NCBI RefSeq assembly: GCF_037381185.1
Contig: NZ_JARRQY010000052.1
Location: 1-23,066 of the forward strand
Reading direction: 5' to 3'
Length of the DNA stretch: 23,066 nucleotides
Origin: Acidihalobacter_A sp037381185
GTDB lineage: Bacteria > Pseudomonadota > Gammaproteobacteria > DSM-5130 > Acidihalobacteraceae
Each line of letters opens with the position of its first letter. Position 1 is the stretch's first letter. Below the pieces are notes generated by a model. That model worked only from the letters and a program-made list of their open reading frames with translations, searched no databases and was not told the DNA's origin. The position numbers were made by a program, and so were the translations under genes. Positions 5,938 through 13,002 of this stretch are shown here, piece after piece.

Positions 5938-6801
5938 ATGGATTGGGAAGATCTCCGCTATTTCCTCGCCCTAGCGCAAACCGGCAGTCTGTCTGGGGCT
6001 GCGCGCGCTCTACGGGTGAACCATGCGACGGTCAGCCGCCGCGTGGCGGCGTTGGAGGAGCGCTTACAGGTACGCCTGGTGGAGCGTCTGCCGCGCAGTT
6101 GCCGGCTGACCGAGATGGGTGTGCAGGTGTACGAGCATGCCCTGGGCATTGAAGGGCATGCCTTCGCCATAGAGCGCGCGGTGCATGCCAGGCGAGCACC
6201 GCTTACCGGAACGGTGACGCTCAGTGCCGCGCCCGTGTTGGTGGACAATTTCCTCGCCCAGCGTCTGGGGATATTCTGCGAGCGCTACCCTGGAATACGA
6301 CTGTCGTTGTCGGCAGAGGCCCAGAACGTTTCGCTGAGCCGGCGGGAAGCGGATGTGGCCGTGCGCATGGAACGGCCGCAAGAGCAGAGCAATGTAGTGC
6401 GCAAGCTGGGAACGATGGGGTTCGCCCTGTACGCAAGCCGCGACTACGTTCATTTGCACAAGCCCGTGGCCTGGGAGTTCATCGTCTATGGTCCGCAGTA
6501 TGAGGATATGCCGCAGCAACGCTGGCTGCGGCGGCTTGCGGGAAGTCGGAACATCGTCTGCGAAGTTGGGGACATCACCGGCCAGCATGCCGCTGCGCGT
6601 GCGGGCGTCGGCGTTGCCGGTCTGCCGAGTTTTCTTGGTGAGGCCGACGAACAGCTACTGCGTTTGCCCCACGACGGCGAATCTTTCGGGCGCGAGCTGT
6701 GGCTTATCGTGCATCAGGACCTGAAGCGTTCGCAGTCCGTCCGCGCAGTCATGGATTTCGTGATCGAGATTTTCAGTGCCGCGGATGCGCGTATCTCATG
6801 A
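5938..6801 (+). CDS. LysR-family transcriptional regulator 2 (paralogue of regulator 1)
   Basis: I start this gene at the ATG at 5938 (287 residues). The product then begins MDWEDLRYF, lining up with MTNWEDLRHF of the sister gene, and the conserved upstream block ends just before it. An alternative GTG start at 5887 would put 17 extra residues inside the control region. The helix-turn-helix spans residues 2-60, with HATVSRRVAALEE, and is nearly the same as in LysR1. This implies similar DNA sites and possible cross-talk. The effector domain (about 88-280) differs more. It is divergent from the MFS exporter, its presumed target. Its stop overlaps the stop of the convergent TfoX-like gene in a TCATGA palindrome. 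Confidence 0.9.
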   Translation: MDWEDLRYFLALAQTGSLSGAARALRVNHATVSRRVAALEERLQVRLVERLPRSCRLTEMGVQVYEHALGIEGHAFAIERAVHARRAPLTGTVTLSAAPVLVDNFLAQRLGIFCERYPGIRLSLSAEAQNVSLSRREADVAVRMERPQEQSNVVRKLGTMGFALYASRDYVHLHKPVAWEFIVYGPQYEDMPQQRWLRRLAGSRNIVCEVGDITGQHAAARAGVGVAGLPSFLGEADEQLLRLPHDGESFGRELWLIVHQDLKRSQSVRAVMDFVIEIFSAADARIS

Positions 6802-7140
6802 GGTGGAGGTTTTTCGAACTTTCGGTTTTTTCGGCTTGGGTTTCGGCAGCTGCGCCGCTGTCTCGATAATGAGTCGCGTCAGCCTGTCCGGCTCGTCGAG
6901 CAGTTCGTCGATGACCGGATGCGGCTTACCGCCCGGGTACGGCGGGCGGATCGGGAAGTCCGGATAGTCGCCTTGCACCGCCTGCGTGGGCTTGATGAAC
7001 AAGCTGTTGTCGCAGGCGAAGGCGACGACCTTGTCGTCCAGGTACAGTGCGTATTCCCCGAACATCTTTCGATACGTCAGTCGCGGGCCGAGGTCGGCCT
7101 GTTCGGCAACATACTGGACGAAGCTTCGTTCAGTGGCCAT
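6796..7140 (-). CDS. TfoX N-terminal domain family protein
   Basis: This 114-residue protein matches the TfoX N-terminal domain. The hallmark is RKMFGEYALYLDDKVVAFACDN (about residues 24-45) with LFIKPT after it, then the conserved DFPIRPPYPGGKPH region. The C-terminus is a lysine/proline-rich tail (KPKPKKPKVRK). There is no TfoX C-terminal domain, so it is the short stand-alone form and not full-length competence regulator Sxy/TfoX. The molecular role of the short form is unknown. The ATG at 7140 has an AGGA ribosome site 6 nt upstream, located within the end of LysR gene 3, which it overlaps by 64 nt in another frame. Its stop overlaps that of lysR2. Confidence 0.85.
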   Translation of the reverse strand: MATERSFVQYVAEQADLGPRLTYRKMFGEYALYLDDKVVAFACDNSLFIKPTQAVQGDYPDFPIRPPYPGGKPHPVIDELLDEPDRLTRLIIETAAQLPKPKPKKPKVRKTSTS

Positions 7141-8090
7141 GTATTTTCCTGGCTGGATTGGGGCGGCCTGAGGGCCGGGTGCTGGGTTGACTCGACAGTA
7201 TGTAGAACTTCACGTAAGGCTTCGAGGACGATGGTTTCCAGTCGTTGCGCGGCAGGAGACGGACTGGCTTCGGTTCGGTGCAGCCTCAGACCGATGCGAG
7301 GCAGGTTCGGCAGGCCGAATTCTCCGAGGGTGAGCGGGCGTACGTGAGTCGGCAGTCCCAGTGAGGTTCTTACGCTTAGGCCCAGCCCTGCGGCGATGGC
7401 GGCCCAGATGCCGCTCAGGCTGGAGCTGGTGAAGGCCACACGCCAGGGTATCCCGGCGTGGTCGAGCGCTGCTGTGGCCGCCTGGCGCATCACGCAGGGG
7501 GTCGTGGACAACATGACCAGCGGCAGCGTCTGCTCTGCCTCCGGTTTTGCGTACGCAGTGTCATCGGCAGGGCCGATCCAGCGCAGAGGCAGTTCGGCCA
7601 CGACCTTGGAGTGGGGTGTTGCGGTGGCGGCATCCCAATCCCAGGTGAGGGCGAGATCGAGCTGCCCTCGGGCAACCAGTTCGAGCAGTTCGTTGTTGCG
7701 GGTGATGCGGGTTTCTATGCGCACCCGGGGATGCGCGCGGGCGAAGCGTCCCAGCGTGTCCGTCAGCATCGCCTCGCCGAAATCCTCCTGCATGCCGAGG
7801 CGTATCCAGCCTTCCAGATCGGCGTCGTGCATGGCCGTGGCCGCCTCGTCGTTGAGCGCGAGCAGGCGGCGTGCATAGCTAAGCAGGGTCTCGCCGGCGG
7901 GGGTGGGCTCCATGCCGCGTCCGCTGCGGCGCAGAACGGGCGTGCCGGCCTGGTCTTCCAGCTTCTTGAGTTGCGCGCTGACGGCGGAGGTCGAGCGCCC
8001 GAGCCGCTTGGCGGCCTTGGCGAAGCTGCCGAGTTCGATGCCGGTGACGAAGGTACGCAGCACGTCCATGTCGAAATTTACACGGCGCAT
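7077..8090 (-). CDS. LysR-family transcriptional regulator 3 (LrhA/HexA-like)
   Basis: This 337-residue LysR regulator belongs to a different branch from the two upstream. Its N-terminus, FDMDVLRTFVTGIELGSFAKAAKRLGRSTSAVSAQLKKLE, resembles the LrhA/HexA/PecT subgroup. The helix-turn-helix covers residues 8-66 and the effector domain about 95-300. Residues after about 303 form an unusual proline/serine-rich tail that is simply the overlap with the TfoX-N gene read in another frame (64 nt shared), so the tail is probably non-functional or a recent stop-codon loss. It is divergent from the DUF4865-tautomerase operon; LysR, DUF4865 and tautomerase genes recur together in other proteobacteria, so local regulation is likely. 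The ligand is unknown. Confidence 0.88.
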   Translation of the reverse strand: MRRVNFDMDVLRTFVTGIELGSFAKAAKRLGRSTSAVSAQLKKLEDQAGTPVLRRSGRGMEPTPAGETLLSYARRLLALNDEAATAMHDADLEGWIRLGMQEDFGEAMLTDTLGRFARAHPRVRIETRITRNNELLELVARGQLDLALTWDWDAATATPHSKVVAELPLRWIGPADDTAYAKPEAEQTLPLVMLSTTPCVMRQAATAALDHAGIPWRVAFTSSSLSGIWAAIAAGLGLSVRTSLGLPTHVRPLTLGEFGLPNLPRIGLRLHRTEASPSPAAQRLETIVLEALREVLHTVESTQHPALRPPQSSQENTWPLNEASSSMLPNRPTSARD

Positions 8091-8097
8091 TTTAATG

Positions 8098-8143
8098 TCC
8101 CATTTTTTGGGATTTTATGTTTGAAAGTTTCCGATATTCGGAA
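8098..8143. promoter_or_regulatory. Two inverted repeats between lysR3 and the DUF4865 operon
   Basis: TCCCA-N5-TGGGA (8098-8112) is directly upstream of lysR3, and TTCCGA-N3-TCGGAA (8129-8143) lies further towards the DUF4865 gene. Both are perfect dyads of the size bound by LysR dimers and sit in the AT-rich part of the divergent gap. They are good candidates for LysR3 operators, one autoregulatory and one for the target operon. Confidence 0.55.
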
Positions 8144-8187
8144 GCATGGTAAAGGGCTAAGGTTGCCGTAGTCCATGCCGCAGGCGC

Positions 8188-8208
8188 GACACCGCGAAGC
8201 GGGGTGTC
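8188..8208 (+). other. Leader hairpin before the DUF4865 gene
   Basis: GACACCGC-GAA-GCGGGGTGTC can fold into an 8-bp stem with one or two bulged G residues and a GAA loop. It sits 28 nt before the DUF4865 start codon, in the likely 5' leader, and could affect message stability. No known riboswitch pattern is recognisable. Confidence 0.3.
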
Positions 8209-8235
8209 AATCAAGGGGCAGTAAAGGATTCAGCA

Positions 8236-8802
8236 ATGCTCGCGATGCAATACGGTTTCGTTCTTCCCGCGGATTACGACATGGGCGTCATCCGGCGCCG
8301 TATCGCCGAAAACGGGCCATTGCTCGACGACTTCCCTCATCTCGTGTTCAAGGCCTATCTGAGCGCTGAAAAGAATGCGGCGGCGTTGCCGTCGCGCGCG
8401 AACCTCTATGCACCGTTCTATCTGTGGGGCGGCAGCGGCGGAATGAGCGATTTTCTGTGCGGCAACGGATTCGCCGGCCTCGTGCAGGCTTTCGGTTGGC
8501 CGAGCGTGAGTACCTGGGCAGTCTGGCAGGCCAAGCTCTCACCCGGACTGGCGCGGGCGTCGGTGGCGACCCGGGAACTGCTGCATATCCCCGCCTATGC
8601 AGCCCTCGGTGAATTGCGCGAGCGCGAATGCGCGTTGGCGCTGGAGCATTTCGAAGCCGGCGCGCTCGCTGCGGTCAGCGCGTTCGATCCGGCAGCGTGG
8701 ACACTGGTGCGTTTCCGGCTGTGGGATGGAGTACCCGACGTTCCGGAAGGGGCGGACATTCAGCTGTATGCCGTGGGTCATGTCTCGGCCCCCGTTCGTT
8801 GA
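8236..8802 (+). CDS. DUF4865 family protein
   Basis: This 188-residue protein begins MLAMQYGFVLPADYDM, characteristic of the DUF4865 family. An RRRIAENG helix follows, then the conserved aromatic/glycine region NLYAPFYLWGGSGGMSDFL (residues 53-71) and GFAGLVQAFGWPSV (77-90). The C-terminal half is alpha/beta with a final WTLVRFRLWDG strand. No signal peptide or membrane segment is visible, so it is probably cytosolic. The molecular function of the family is not known. The region 8791-8832 links it to the tautomerase gene (30-nt gap, same strand), and it is divergent from LysR gene 3. The context suggests a small enzyme or carrier in a tautomerase-dependent conversion controlled by LysR3. The ATG has an AAGGA site 7 nt upstream. 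Confidence 0.8.
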   Translation: MLAMQYGFVLPADYDMGVIRRRIAENGPLLDDFPHLVFKAYLSAEKNAAALPSRANLYAPFYLWGGSGGMSDFLCGNGFAGLVQAFGWPSVSTWAVWQAKLSPGLARASVATRELLHIPAYAALGELRERECALALEHFEAGALAAVSAFDPAAWTLVRFRLWDGVPDVPEGADIQLYAVGHVSAPVR

Positions 8803-8832
8803 TCACGTTCAGCTAACCGAGGAGAAGAAAGC

Positions 8833-9213
8833 ATGCCTTTCGTCACCATCACCGTGCGCAAACCGAAACCGGCTGCGTTCAAGGACGCCGTCCTGCGAGC
8901 CGTGCACGAAGCGCTGGTCGCATCCGGTGTGCCCGAGACGGACCGCTTCCAGCGCGTGCTGGAACTCGCGGAGGAGGATTTTCGGTTCGATACGCAATAT
9001 CCCGACGTGCGCACGCGTAGAACCGACGACTTCGTCCTCATCGAAATCCAGCTTTCCGTCGGGCGCAGCGTGAAGGTCAAGCGGCAGATCGTGGACGGTA
9101 TCGTCGACACGCTTGCCGGTCAGGGCTTCGATCCGGAGAACGTGATGATCTGCTTTCAGGAAACGCGCTGGGAGAATTGGTCGTTCGCCGGCGGTCGTCT
9201 GATTCACGCCTGA
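8833..9213 (+). CDS. Tautomerase family protein, malonate-semialdehyde-decarboxylase-like
   Basis: This 126-residue member of the tautomerase superfamily is double length compared with 4-oxalocrotonate tautomerase. After Met removal the N-terminal Pro (PFVTITV) is the expected catalytic base. The DRFQR segment places an Asp (residue 37 counting Met) at the position of the catalytic Asp in malonate semialdehyde decarboxylase. The C-terminal ENWSFAGGR matches that family's DWSF-GRGR motif. Of the two active-site Arg residues I recall in the decarboxylase (SRPRS), only the second is kept (SVGRS), so the reaction may differ. A GAGGAG ribosome site precedes the ATG. It is the second gene of the operon with DUF4865 and ends against a strong hairpin before metE. 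Confidence 0.82.
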   Translation: MPFVTITVRKPKPAAFKDAVLRAVHEALVASGVPETDRFQRVLELAEEDFRFDTQYPDVRTRRTDDFVLIEIQLSVGRSVKVKRQIVDGIVDTLAGQGFDPENVMICFQETRWENWSFAGGRLIHA

Positions 9214-9274
9214 TCACGGCCGCGAGATGGAGTGAGGCGGTTGGCTGTAGCAGCCCGAGTAGTGTTGTCAGATT

Positions 9275-9305
9275 GCGCCGGAGCACCTTGGCGGTACTCC
9301 GGCGC
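9275..9305. terminator. Strong hairpin between convergent tautomerase and metE genes
   Basis: GCGCCGGAG (9275-9283) and CTCCGGCGC (9297-9305) are perfect 9-bp complements. The 13-nt loop region can pair further through ACC/GGT. It sits in the 124-nt gap between two convergent genes, where a bidirectional terminator is expected. Neither side has a clear T-run, so termination may be weak, Rho-assisted or the stem may mainly protect 3' ends. Confidence 0.55.
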
Positions 9306-9337
9306 GGTCCGGATGGCCGCTCGAACGGCGGTTCCGG

Positions 9338-11629
9338 TCAGGCGACCTCGGTACGCAGGATCTTCGCCGTTTCGACCATATGAGTCAGAGCCGGAATTAC
9401 CTCCTCCCACTGCCGGGTCTTGAGGCCGCAGTCCGGATTGACCCAGAGGCGCTCGGCGGGGATGCGCTCGGCGGCTTTGCGCATCAGCTCGACCATGTGC
9501 CGCTCGCCCGGGATGTTGGGCGAATGGATGTCGTACACGCCGGGGCCGATTTCGTTCGGGTAGTTGAAGTCGTCGAAGGCATCGAGCAGTTCCATGTCCG
9601 AACGCGAGGTCTCGATGGTGATGACGTCGGCGTCCATTGAGGCGATCGAGGCGATGATGTCGTTGAACTCCGAGTAGCACATATGGGTGTGAATCTGGGT
9701 TTCGTCCGCCACGCCGTTGGCGGCGATGCGGAACGATTCGACCGCCCAGTCCAGATAGTCGCGCCATTGCGACTGGCGCAGCGGCAGCCCCTCGCGCAGC
9801 GCGGCCTCGTCGATCTGGATGATGCGCACGCCGGCCGTTTCCAGGTCCAGCACTTCCGCACGGATCGCCAGGGCGAGTTGCTTGCAGGACTCCGAGCGCG
9901 GCTGGTCGTCGCGCACGAATGACCAGTTGAGGATGGTGACCGGGCCGGTGAGCATGCCTTTCATAGGCTTGTCGGTCAGCGATTGGGCGTAGGTGATCCA
10001 CTCGACCGTCATCGGCCGCGGGCGGCTGATGTCGCCGAACAGGATGGGCGGTTTCACGCAGCGCGAACCGTAGCTCTGCACCCAGCCGAACTGGCTGAAG
10101 GCGTAGCCGTCGAGTTGTTCGCCGAAGTACTCGACCATGTCGTTGCGTTCGGCCTCGCCGTGTACGAGCACGTCCAGCCCCAGCGCTTCTTGCTCGCGCA
10201 CGCAGCGCGTGATCTCGGCGCGCATGGCGGTCTCGTAGGTGGCTTCGTCGATCTCGCCGGTCTTGAAACGACGCCGCACCTGGCGAATCTCGGCGGTCTG
10301 CGGGAAGGAGCCGATGGTGGTGGTGGGGAAGCGCGGCAGTTGCAGGCGCGCGGCCTGTTTTGCCGCACGTTCGGTAAAGGGGCTTTGACGTTGGCCGAAT
10401 GCGGCGTCGATTCCAGCCAGGGCCGCCTTGACGGCCGGATTGTGCACGCGCGGCGAATTGCGACGCGCTTCTACGGCGGCGCGGTTGGCATCCAGTTCGG
10501 TCCTGACCGCGTCGCGCCCACCGTTGAGCGCGGCAGCCAGCACCTGCAGTTCGTCGAGCTTCTGGCGGGCAAAGGCGAGCCAGGACCTGATCTCGCCGTC
10601 GAGCTTGCTTTCGCTATCCAGGTCTACCGGCACGTGCAACAGCGAGCAGGAAGGCGCCAGCCACAGGTGTTCGCCGAGGCGTTCATGCAGCGGCTCCAGC
10701 CAGTCCAGTGTGGCGTTCAGGTCGGTTTTCCAGATGTTGCGGCCGTTGACCACGCCCAGCGACAGCACCTTGTGCGTGGGCAGCAGGTTCAATACGGGGG
10801 TGATGTCGCCGCGGCCGTTGATCGCGTCGACGTGCAGCCCGGCGACCGGCAGGTTGGCTGCCAGATAGGCGTTCTCCAGGAGCTGGCCGAAGTAGGTGGC
10901 CAGCAGAAGTTTGACGCGGCAGCTCTTGAGTTCGTGGTAGACGATGTTGAAGGCGTGATGCCAGTCCGTTTCGAGTTCGGTGACCAGAATGGGTTCGTCG
11001 ATCTGCACCCATTCGACGCCTTCGGCGGCAAGTGTGTCGAGGAGTTGCGCATAGACCGGCAACAGCCGCGGCAGCAGTTCGAGCTTGTCCGAGTCGTCCT
11101 TGGCCTTGCCGAGGGCGAGGTAGGTCAGCGGGCCGATCACGACCGGCTTCGCCCGCACGCCCATCTCCCTGGCCTCGGCCAGTTGCTCCAGCAGGCGCGA
11201 GGCGTCCAGCGCGAACGTGGTGGCGGCGGTGAATTCGGGGACGATGTAGTGGTAGTTGGTATCGAACCACTTGGTCATCTCGCCGGCCGCCACGCCCGCA
11301 GCGCCGTTCTGCTCGTCGACGTCCGGTGCGGAGCGGCCGCGGGCGAGGCGGAAGTAGTTGTCCAGGGCGTCGCCGCGGAAATCACGCACGCGCTCCGGCA
11401 GGTTGCCCAGCGTGAAGCTCATGTCGAGCATCTGGTCGTAGAAGCTGAAATCTCCGACCGGGCTCATGTCGAGCGCGTCCTGGTCCTGCCAGTGGCGGCG
11501 GCGCAAGTCGGCGCCCAGGGTCTGCAATGTTTCGCGGGAGGTCTGGCCCTTCCAGTAAGCCTCGAGGGCGAACTTCAATTCGCGTTTGGCCCCGATGCGC
11601 GGAAAGCCCAGATTGTGCGTGACTGCCAT
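9338..11629 (-). CDS. metE: 5-methyltetrahydropteroyltriglutamate--homocysteine methyltransferase (cobalamin-independent methionine synthase)
   Basis: This 763-residue protein is full length for MetE (E. coli enzyme 753). It starts with the family signature around GFPRIGAKRELK and ends in a complete catalytic domain. The zinc ligands are all present and correctly spaced: His649 and Cys651 in THMCYSEFND, Glu673 in ITIETSRS, and Cys734 in WVNPDCGLKTR. The homocysteine-binding IGSFPQT region opens the C-terminal half. The cytosolic enzyme transfers a methyl group from 5-methyltetrahydrofolate (polyglutamate) directly to homocysteine, the last step of methionine synthesis, without vitamin B12. 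It is divergent from metR, its expected activator, across a 113-nt AT-rich gap. An AAGG ribosome site precedes the ATG. Confidence 0.98.
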   Translation of the reverse strand: MAVTHNLGFPRIGAKRELKFALEAYWKGQTSRETLQTLGADLRRRHWQDQDALDMSPVGDFSFYDQMLDMSFTLGNLPERVRDFRGDALDNYFRLARGRSAPDVDEQNGAAGVAAGEMTKWFDTNYHYIVPEFTAATTFALDASRLLEQLAEAREMGVRAKPVVIGPLTYLALGKAKDDSDKLELLPRLLPVYAQLLDTLAAEGVEWVQIDEPILVTELETDWHHAFNIVYHELKSCRVKLLLATYFGQLLENAYLAANLPVAGLHVDAINGRGDITPVLNLLPTHKVLSLGVVNGRNIWKTDLNATLDWLEPLHERLGEHLWLAPSCSLLHVPVDLDSESKLDGEIRSWLAFARQKLDELQVLAAALNGGRDAVRTELDANRAAVEARRNSPRVHNPAVKAALAGIDAAFGQRQSPFTERAAKQAARLQLPRFPTTTIGSFPQTAEIRQVRRRFKTGEIDEATYETAMRAEITRCVREQEALGLDVLVHGEAERNDMVEYFGEQLDGYAFSQFGWVQSYGSRCVKPPILFGDISRPRPMTVEWITYAQSLTDKPMKGMLTGPVTILNWSFVRDDQPRSESCKQLALAIRAEVLDLETAGVRIIQIDEAALREGLPLRQSQWRDYLDWAVESFRIAANGVADETQIHTHMCYSEFNDIIASIASMDADVITIETSRSDMELLDAFDDFNYPNEIGPGVYDIHSPNIPGERHMVELMRKAAERIPAERLWVNPDCGLKTRQWEEVIPALTHMVETAKILRTEVA

Positions 11630-11645
11630 GGTTCGTGCCTTGGAA

Positions 11646-11727
11646 TGAATGGAGTGCGTTCATCCTAGGCTGGGTTTGCATATGAATAAAAATGGTTTAA
11701 TTTCATAAAATGATTATTTTCATTCAT
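11646..11727. promoter_or_regulatory. metE-metR divergent control region with large AT-rich dyad
   Basis: An imperfect inverted repeat spans 11682-11727: ATGAATAAAAATGGT on the left mirrors the reverse of ATTATTTTCATTCAT on the right, with 12 of the outer 15 positions paired. A separate TGAA-N9-TTCA pair lies at 11646-11662 in the metE leader. The known MetR site is TGAA-N5-TTCA; no exact copy occurs here, but half-sites are abundant. The region probably carries both promoters and MetR sites, with homocysteine as co-activator as in enterobacteria. Confidence 0.5.
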
Positions 11728-11742
11728 GTGTAGGCGACGAAT

Positions 11743-12660
11743 ATGGCCAAACTGGAACGCTCCCACCTGGAAATCGTGCGTGCGGTCGACCGGCATGGTT
11801 CGTTGACCGCCGCGGCCGAGCAGCTGCACCTCACTCAATCCGCGTTGAGCCACGCCGTGCGCAAGCTCGAGGAGCAACTCGGCATCGCCGTGTGGCGCCG
11901 TGAAGGCCGCAGCCTGCATCCGACGCAAGCCGGTGAATACCTGCTGGGCGTGGCCAATCGTCTGCTGCCGCAGCTTGCGCATGCCGAAGAGCGTCTGCGG
12001 CAGTTCGCGCAGGGCGAGCGCGGCACCCTGCGCATCGGTATGGAATGCCATCCCTGCTATCAGTGGCTGCTCAAGGTCGTCTCGCCCTATATGAACGCGT
12101 GGCCGGACGTCGATGTGGACGTGAAGCAGAAATTCCAGTTCGGCGGCATCGGCGCCCTGTTCGGCTACGAGATCGATCTGCTGGTGACGCCCGATCCGCT
12201 GTACAAGCCCGGCCTGCATTTCGAGCCGGTGTTCGACTATGAACCCGTACTGGCGGTCGGTCCGCGCCACCCTCTGCGCGACGCGGCCTACGTGCGCCCC
12301 GAACAGCTATCCGGCGAGACGTTGATCACCTATCCGGTCGATCCCGAGCGGCTGGACGTCTTTACGCAGTTCCTCACGCCGGCCGGCATTGCGCCGCACC
12401 GCCACAAACCGATCGAAACCACCGAAATCATGCTGCAGATGGCCGCAGGCGGGCGTGGCGTGGCCGCGCTGCCGCGCTGGCTGGTGGAGGAATATGCGGC
12501 CCGTTTCGATGTCGCGCCGGTGAGCCTGGGGCGGCATGGAATCGCCAAACAGATATTTCTCGGGCTGCGTGTCGCGGATGCGGAAATCGACTATCTGCGC
12601 GCTTTTGTCGATCTGGCGCGGGCGCATCGCGATACGCTGCATAGCGATAGCATTGGTTAA
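11743..12660 (+). CDS. metR: LysR-family activator of methionine biosynthesis, MetR
   Basis: This 305-residue LysR protein begins MAKLERSHLEIVRAVDRHGSLTAAAEQLHLTQSALSHAVRKLEEQLG, which matches the MetR branch and not the other three LysR genes here. The helix-turn-helix is residues 4-62 and the effector domain about 90-300. MetR-type features in the effector part include GMECHPCYQWLL (about 98-109) and the DLLVTPDP strand. In enterobacteria MetR activates metE in response to homocysteine and represses itself. The head-to-head position with metE supports the same job. The start at 11743 has an AGGCG site 7 nt upstream. Confidence 0.93.
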   Translation: MAKLERSHLEIVRAVDRHGSLTAAAEQLHLTQSALSHAVRKLEEQLGIAVWRREGRSLHPTQAGEYLLGVANRLLPQLAHAEERLRQFAQGERGTLRIGMECHPCYQWLLKVVSPYMNAWPDVDVDVKQKFQFGGIGALFGYEIDLLVTPDPLYKPGLHFEPVFDYEPVLAVGPRHPLRDAAYVRPEQLSGETLITYPVDPERLDVFTQFLTPAGIAPHRHKPIETTEIMLQMAAGGRGVAALPRWLVEEYAARFDVAPVSLGRHGIAKQIFLGLRVADAEIDYLRAFVDLARAHRDTLHSDSIG

Positions 12661-12665
12661 GATGA

Positions 12666-12697
12666 TTGCGAGTGGTCTTTATAAAGACTAAATTTAG
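12666..12697 (+). promoter_or_regulatory. Toxin-antitoxin promoter with two palindromic operators
   Basis: A -35 element TTGCGA (12666-12671) and a -10 element TAAATT (12689-12694) are 17 nt apart. Inside lies a perfect 14-bp palindrome GTCTTTATAAAGAC (12675-12688), followed by a second perfect 10-bp palindrome CTAAATTTAG (12688-12697) covering the -10. Phd/YefM antitoxins bind such palindromes to repress their own operon, with toxin as co-repressor, so this fits autoregulation. A GGGGGAGG ribosome site follows 6 nt before the antitoxin ATG. Confidence 0.7.
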
Positions 12698-12726
12698 GCC
12701 ATCGTATCTGCCGGGGGAGGGCTGTC

Positions 12727-13002
12727 ATGCGTTATTCATCTCAAATCAAGCCGATCAGCTACCTCAAGGCGAATGCATCCGAGCTGCTGGCACGGCTTGC
12801 CGAACAGCGCGAACCCTTGGTCATCACCCAGAATGGAGAGGCAAAAGCGGTTCTGCAGGATTTGGCCTCGTTCGAGGAGACCCAGGAAACTCTGGCGTTG
12901 CTGAAAATACTGGCGCTGGGAAATCAGGAGGTGGCGGAAGGGAGGCTGAGGCCTGCGAACGAGGCGATAGCCCGGTTGCGAGCCAAAACGGCAGGTGACT
13001 GA
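12727..13002 (+). CDS. Type II antitoxin, Phd/YefM family
   Basis: This 91-residue protein has the Phd/YefM N-terminal DNA-binding fold. IKPISYLKANASELLARLAEQREPLVITQNGEAKAVLQDLASFEE (residues 7-51) is the family's conserved core, with the ITQNG.AKAVL strand-turn-strand. The C-terminal helical tail (about 55-91) is the part expected to wrap around and neutralise the toxin. Its stop overlaps the toxin start (TGATG), the usual sign of translational coupling. It is preceded by a promoter carrying palindromic operators. I see no reason to think it inactive. Confidence 0.9.
   Translation: MRYSSQIKPISYLKANASELLARLAEQREPLVITQNGEAKAVLQDLASFEETQETLALLKILALGNQEVAEGRLRPANEAIARLRAKTAGD

Noticed and set aside
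9983..11668. 561-codon open frame antisense to metE
   Set aside because: It mirrors a certain MetE gene with complete zinc ligands, and its product shows only repetitive His/Gln/Val-rich sequence.
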